64,000 bases of DNA from Rhabdornis inornatus (lineage: Eukaryota > Chordata > Aves > Passeriformes > Rhabdornithidae): NCBI GenBank assembly GCA_013397075.1, contig VWZS01000639.1, forward strand, positions 48,818-112,817, given 5' to 3'. The notes under the pieces are model-generated. The model saw nothing but the letters and a program-made list of their open reading frames with translations, was not told the DNA's origin and did not search any database. The position numbers were made by a program, and so were the translations under genes. Positions 58,301 through 64,000 of the stretch are shown here, piece by piece. Every line of letters starts with the position of its first letter. The stretch's first letter is position 1.

Positions 58301-61300
58301 TCCTGAACCACAACTAATGGCTTTGTCAAGCTACAAAAGACTATAGCCTTCTTAGTCCAGTACCAAAGTGTTCTCAGTATGCAGAAGCTCCATCAGCCTT
58401 TCAGCTGAAACCACAAGCCTGAGAGGTTTATAACGTTTCCATTTTGCTTCTGCAGATAGACCCATAAATTCCAGAACCAACAACCTACACAGCTGATCAC
58501 CTGCATGCACTTATGAAGCTTACTGATTACATATCGTATTGTTGGTGCTCAAACCCACCCACATCTTCTAAGATTTACGTATTTTTGTAGTACATATAGT
58601 AAAAACCTACTATTGCAAGTCTACAAAATATATTGAAATAACTGGTGAGCTTCCTGAATCTTCTGGCACCATCAATTACATAACAGCAAATGTTACAATG
58701 CAGCTTTTCTTTTCTTCCTTAGTAGTTTCTCATAACTTCAAAACCACCATTAAGATTTTACTTTTACTTTGGTATGTTCATTTTATGGAAATTGATGACT
58801 ATGCTGAAAACATTCACCCAATCTTTGAAGTAGATACACCAAAGAAAACAAACAAAACTACACCCTAAACTATGATCAATCAATAAATAGAAAAGCAACA
58901 AAACTTTAAATTGAGGGTGGTATTATTTGGGTTTCTTTTGGTTTGTTTTGCCTTCACGAATGGATTTAGCAGCAGAAGTAGAAGAGTAACTTACTATATT
59001 TAGGCTACAGACCTGTAAAACAGAGAAGTAGCATAAAAATGAATCAAGCCTGCTAACAAGGTGGCAAACCCATTTACAATTTCTTTGCAGTACACTCACC
59101 CAATGCATTGATCTGCTTCAAGACTTTTTACAAGACTACTTATAGGACTGAACTCCACAGGAACACACATCTCTTCTCAACTTTATCATCCAAATGCATC
59201 AAGATATTATGTAATCGTATCATATTTCATCTTTGTAACAGTAACTTCTTGTGATTATTAGCATCCTAGAAAACTATCCAAGACAGACACATGATTCAGG
59301 TATATATTATCATTTTATTTTGAGCAAAACAACAGAAAAAAGATTCTGCTGTCAATCAAAATCTAAGAAGGTTTGTAAAATGAATCTTAATAATAGAGCA
59401 ATCATGATGGCCTGCTGAAATGCTGCACAGGAATAAGATGTCATTATCTGCTATTACTTTGCGCAGATAAGGACAAAGGGAAAAACAGTGTTCTAAAGTA
59501 TTAACCTAGTTAAAGAATAATTGTTACACTATATACCCCTTTCTTTACAGCATATCTGGGTGTGCCAGTTTCAGCCCTACTGTGTCAAACACACACAAGG
59601 CACATGGTATCAGGTGCAGCATGCTTCACTGTTGACTACAAAACAAAAGCCTGAGCAAATGTACAAAAGGCCTTTTTCCTTGATAAACTAATTCAGCAAC
59701 ATTCCTCCATTCAGTACTAAAAATACTTTCTAATTAGTACAATAATAATAATAATACGGGATTAGCCCTAATGGTTTTATTGTGAGTATGGGTTTTATAC
59801 ACCAAAAAAGACTAAGCCTTTGTTGAGCTTGTGGCTCAACAAGAGAGGTAAAAGGAACACACCACTTGGATTTTTACTGTTGTTGTACCTGGTCCATATA
59901 AGCTTATTTTTTGAAAAGTTAACCATAACTTCATACAGCAAATATTTTCACAGACTGAACTATGCCTCAAGAGTGATACCGACCCTCAAATTTTTTCATT
60001 CTGTTAGGGGTACAGTGAGTTTGAATACTTCTGGGACACCCTGCATTTATTACACATGATGAAACTCAAAACAACAGTCAATGCACACTAAATTGAATCC
60101 CTTGGGTTAGGTGAACTATACAAACATGAGAGATGTGCCCAAAAGTACTACAGTCCCCACAGCACCACAGTCACCATCTGGAAATCAAATTTCACAGCCA
60201 ATCCCCATAGCCCTTGAAAGTTAAGATAGCCTCATATTCCCCTTAGATACAAATTTTAAATAGAGGAAGAAACATCCAAAGAAAACTAGATATAGTAAAA
60301 TCGAGGTAAAGACTGCAGTTATTTCCACTCAAATATGACAGCATTTCTGTGGCAATTTAATACATGAAAACACCACAATAAGAAGGTATTTGCTTTGGTT
60401 TTACCCGCTTTAAAGCAGATGACAACAGCAAAAATTGGCAGTGTGTGACCTACCAGAAATTTGTATCAATAGAGTCCAGGAATCTCTGTTCCATTATAAT
60501 GTAAGTAAATTTAAAAAATTAAATTCAAAAAAAGCAAGATTAATGACTGATGCAGAAGTATATGGATAAACATTCAATGCTGGTGGCAAAGAAAATAGGC
60601 TTGCTGTACAGAAACCTTAGAAAGGGACTGAAGGAGGGAGGGCACTGAATCATGCATTGTAAATGGGTTGTTTTACAGTACTAGACGGGAAGATAAAAAC
60701 ATTAATACTGCTATACTGCAAGAGAAACAGGAACAGTGGAGAATGCAGGAATACATGCCAAGTAAGGAAGAACAGAGAGCTAGGCAGAAGACAGAGACAA
60801 GTCTGGAAGAGGGACTCACAGACAGGCTGGGATTTACACAAGCAGAGTAGCAGGCAAGCAAGATAATCTCTACTGCAGTATGTCAACTGGATGTAAAAAC
60901 ACCATAATGAAATAGGAGATAGTGAATGGAAAAAGGTTCCAACCATCAAGACAAGAACTTAAGGCTTCCAAAGAGAAAGCAATGACTTTGGAAAGGAAAA
61001 TGAAGAGGACAAGGGGTTGGAAATAATGTTTTCCACCACAAGGCAAAAAAACCAGGGATGGAAGCATACACAAATAAGCCTAGGATGAAGGCACATTTTA
61101 AAAAAAATAAACAAAACCTTTCCCTTGTACAACATACAACCCTGCCTGCTTAACAACAAAGGCTGCTATGCTTGCGAAGACTGCCACCAAAACCTCTGTC
61201 CCATTTTATGAAGCTGGTGTAAAACATCATCTTCCTCCCTCTTCTACCCATGCTATTTATAATCTACCAAACAATGAAATTTCACTGTAAGATGTAGTAG

Positions 61301-63630
61301 ACCACAGGATGTAGGAGACCACAGGTACAGCAGAGCCTGGACCACACAAGCAAGAAGTATGACAGGTAGTTGATTTCTTCCCTGTCTGCATTAAAGGAAA
61401 AACCCTTTAGCTTAAACAAAATGTAACTTCAAACTCAGTTTCTCTCAGAACTATACTATGCACACATATATAAATGAACACCAGCAGCTCGCCCACTTAA
61501 GCACACCATACCTTCTGAAAGCTGGAAACAGAAATAGAAATATTCTGGTTTTAGCTATTACAGAAGCCACAGAGATACAACATTGATGAAAACAGGATAA
61601 ACAAATGAACACAAAGAAGGAAAATAATTTAAGAAAGCTGAAAGGACACATTTTAAAAAGGTCTGATTTGAGGAAGTGGTGGGATACAAAACAAATGGTT
61701 TCAATCTGTTGGTGTCAGCTGAGGTCAGTAGGCCTAAGTTTATCAAACAGATACTGCCCCCCTTTTTTTCTCAGGTTAAGATCCAGCATTCTGGTGTCAT
61801 ATCTGATCCTTACCACAAAAAGTTATGTTAGCCAATCACAAAATAACCACCTACAAAGGCAGTATGAGGCATTTCTGTAATAGCATCCAAGGCTAAATAA
61901 ACACTGTAGAGTAGGCTCTTTATCACAAAAGAAAGACACTACAGAACAGTCAGAATTTAGAGGGACATGATGCACAGCCATGTAATGCTTGATCATTCCT
62001 GTGTGCTTCCATAAGTGCACATATATGTGCTACATATAAACATATGCACACACAATCATATACTTGCAAAGATACTTGAAACACAAAAATGTAACACTGA
62101 ACACCCCTTGAATGCTTTTATAAAGACTGGATCTTTACATACGTATATATGCACAGACACTATGTATAATACACATACATAAAATCTTTGTATAAAAATA
62201 CCTGTATTCAGTACTTCCAAATAGTCACAGATAAACAGCTGGACCACCATGCTTTCACAAATCCTAAATTAAGTTTGGGCTCTGTTACACGTGAGCCTCT
62301 GATATTTGTGGGGCCTACTGTAAATGCACTTGCATGATTGGTGCCCAGGCTGTTTGTACTACATTCTTTCTTTTATGATTTTATTTTTAAAAAAACCCTA
62401 AGCTGTTGCCACATCTCTAAAATCAAGTAGCACTTAACTGGTATACAAATGTGAAAAAAATTGGCCTTTTATACTATCGAACAATTCAGATGTACTCTAG
62501 CTACATAAATATACACTGAAGTTGATCTCAAGTATGCAGTTCCACCCTGAATTTGCATAATACTCCTCATTCCTTTTGAGAATACCCTATATATATATAT
62601 ACACCGATTTTTTTTTAATTTAAGACAATTTTTGCTACAAATGGATTTGAGTAAGACGTTTTACCCCTGAAGTTACATGAAAAGTCACTGAAACACTAAT
62701 ATCTAAATGCACAGTTTCACCTTCCACTAGCCTACAATCACATTATCATTTAAAGCTCTGCCATATATTTACAAAGATAGTATGTGAGCATCCACGAAGT
62801 ACTCATTATTTCTATGAAAAGTATGCCATCAATGCCTTTCAGGGTCAGTATGAAATCTTTTAGAATTTAAAAGGAAATGTATGCAATAAAAATTTCAGAT
62901 ATTTAGTGTTAACATGTCAGTGTATGGACCTGCCTCTCTACTCTGCCATGCCTTCAGGACAGAGATACCTCCTCTTATCCATATATAGTGGCATACTTGG
63001 GAAGTTTCATTCCTAGTACATTAACTAGGAGTGGGAGATATAACGTGAGATATCACAGAACCGGAAAGTAACATCCTTTTCATGCCATCAGCGGTTATGT
63101 CTTTATAGGTAAACTGCTTGCAGCAATAAAGGAAGATTCATCCAATCATTGTCCCTGAGCAAGCGATAGCTATTTTTAGGGACTACTGCGATCGGCCTGA
63201 GCTAATCAGACACGTAAAGGGGACAGCAGCGTTCATTTTTCACCACAGTTCATACGACACTTTAATCACAGTGACTAATCTCATCTCAAAAAATGCATTC
63301 ACCAGAACATCTCCTCTATGCGAACGTGAAAGATCGGATTTGTCACTGAAAATGAGACACAAAACCAGACTGAAGGGAGGGTGGGAGGGGGGAGCTGGGG
63401 AGGGAGAAAGCGATGTGTGCAGTTACAGGATCCCAGGCTCACAACAAGCATGCACATTCCATCGGAGCCTGCAGAAATCTAACGCACGTTGCTCCAGCAC
63501 CATGCGCCTCGGAGGGCCCATGCGCGCTCGGTCCTGCCGCGGGGGACACCCGGCGAGCAGCGCCGAGACAGCCCGGGGCCAGACGTCCCTTCCACGCACC
63601 CCGTCCACACCCTCCCTTGCCCAGGCTCAC
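55384..63630 (-). other. DYRK2: DYRK2 intron before the main coding exon
   Basis: About 8.2 kb bounded by GTGAGC on the donor side (63,630 down) and TTTTAG on the acceptor side (55,384). Coding-looking frames inside are short and featureless. Contents noticed: an (AAT)n run near 59,741-59,755, a short (TA)n near 62,589-62,601, an 18-bp tandem repeat with GACCACAG at about 61,290-61,325, and a perfect MEF2-type site CTATTTTTAG at 63,170-63,179, about 450 bp inside the intron. No nested gene or mobile element was recognised. Confidence 0.85.
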
Positions 63631-64000
63631 CGTGTGGGAAGCGTTGCTGGCCCTGAGCGGCGGCAATGCGAGGGGCGACGGCGGGCCGGTCCCAGCTCCT
63701 GCCCAGGAGACCGCGGCTCCGGGNGCCGCGGGAAGCGGCGGCGAGCACCGCTGCCCCTTGTCAAACGCAGCCGCTCCGGCACTCGCGGCGATCCCCCGTT
63801 CTCCTTGGGTCGCTTCCCTACGTGATTTCTCTCGGGCCCCCGTTCACCCCGCCCCGCTCCCCCGAGGCGAACTCGCCATCGCGCACAACAGCGGCTCGCC
63901 AGAGCATAGCGCACAGTGCCCGACGGCCCCCAGGCTCGGCTGCCGCGGGGGGATGGTGGATCATTGTTCGACACACAAGGCACCCCTGCGGCGGCAGCCG
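63480..64000 (-). promoter_or_regulatory. DYRK2: CpG island at the DYRK2 5' end
   Basis: GC content and CpG density rise sharply from about 63,480 to the window edge, against AT-rich surroundings. This is typical of the CpG-island promoter of a broadly expressed vertebrate gene. It overlaps the upstream DYRK2 exon. No TATA box is seen. The transcription start and first exon may lie within this stretch or beyond the edge, so the gene is incomplete here. Confidence 0.75.
63631..63843 (-). CDS. DYRK2: DYRK2 upstream exon, partial N-terminal extension
   Basis: Read on the minus strand in the frame that joins the main exon, this segment ends GTGPPSPLALPPLRASNA, then SHT, then GTGAGC. Human long-isoform DYRK2 has GTGPPSPIALPPLRASNA followed by a short Ala run and HT, then IGGSKHT, so exon identity and junction are firm. 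Upstream, similarity fades into Ala/Gly/Pro-rich sequence. The open frame starts after an in-frame TGA (63,844-63,846) and contains no ATG. An in-frame ATG at 63,877-63,879 runs into that TGA after 11 codons. An undetermined base (N) lies at 63,724. Either the long isoform is not made from this sequence, uses a non-ATG start, or the assembly has an error. Start coordinate is only the limit of the open frame. Confidence 0.75.

Noticed and set aside
60650..61160. Hydrophobic, Cys-rich minus-strand frames in the DYRK2 intron
   Set aside because: They arise from A/G-rich intronic DNA read in reverse; several frames overlap and none has a family resemblance.
1..64000. CRISPR arrays, bacterial operons, riboswitches
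   Set aside because: The window is vertebrate nuclear DNA; no regularly spaced repeats of that kind were seen.

Overview
The window is almost certainly from a bird. It contains the 3' two thirds of the vertebrate kinase gene DYRK2 on the minus strand, two degraded CR1 LINE 3' ends in the avian style, a short ERVK-like LTR element, and about 53 kb of AT-rich DNA with no other recognisable gene. A more specific placement (for example a songbird) would be guesswork. In vertebrates the DNA beyond the 3' end of DYRK2 leads towards IFNG, so positions 1 to about 49,680 are best read as the DYRK2-IFNG intergenic interval. No IFNG exon is visible.

Right end (about 49,680-64,000): DYRK2 runs leftwards. 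A CpG-rich promoter and upstream-exon region lies at 63,480-64,000. An exon encoding the extended N terminus ends at a splice donor at 63,631, and an 8.2 kb intron follows. One large exon (53,782-55,383) then encodes the whole 526-residue short-isoform kinase. A candidate 3' UTR of about 4 kb reaches a poly(A) signal at 49,682. The upstream exon has no usable in-frame ATG in this assembly, so only the short isoform is supported. An SQ site known in human DYRK2 reads SP here.

Middle (18,364-21,519): the most interesting object is a complete, non-autonomous LTR element of 3.14 kb. It has two 291-bp LTRs (about 23 differences by eye), a 6-bp target-site duplication, a tRNA-Lys-like primer binding site and a polypurine tract. 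Its interior has no recognisable protease, polymerase or full envelope. Instead it carries a Gag-matrix-like ORF, a CpG-rich segment of unknown origin, and a Y-box protein cold-shock domain (YBX1-like) with one frameshift. It looks like a retroelement that captured a host RNA-binding-protein gene, in the manner of a transducing retrovirus, and then decayed.

Remaining intergenic DNA: besides the CR1 fragments there is a probable solo LTR with a TATA box (34,8xx-35,25x), a perfect 29-bp inverted repeat with a 3-nt loop at 34,469-34,529, several short recent tandem duplications, A-rich tracts, and an 18-bp octamer-like palindrome. The many short open frames there show no recognisable protein and are left out.
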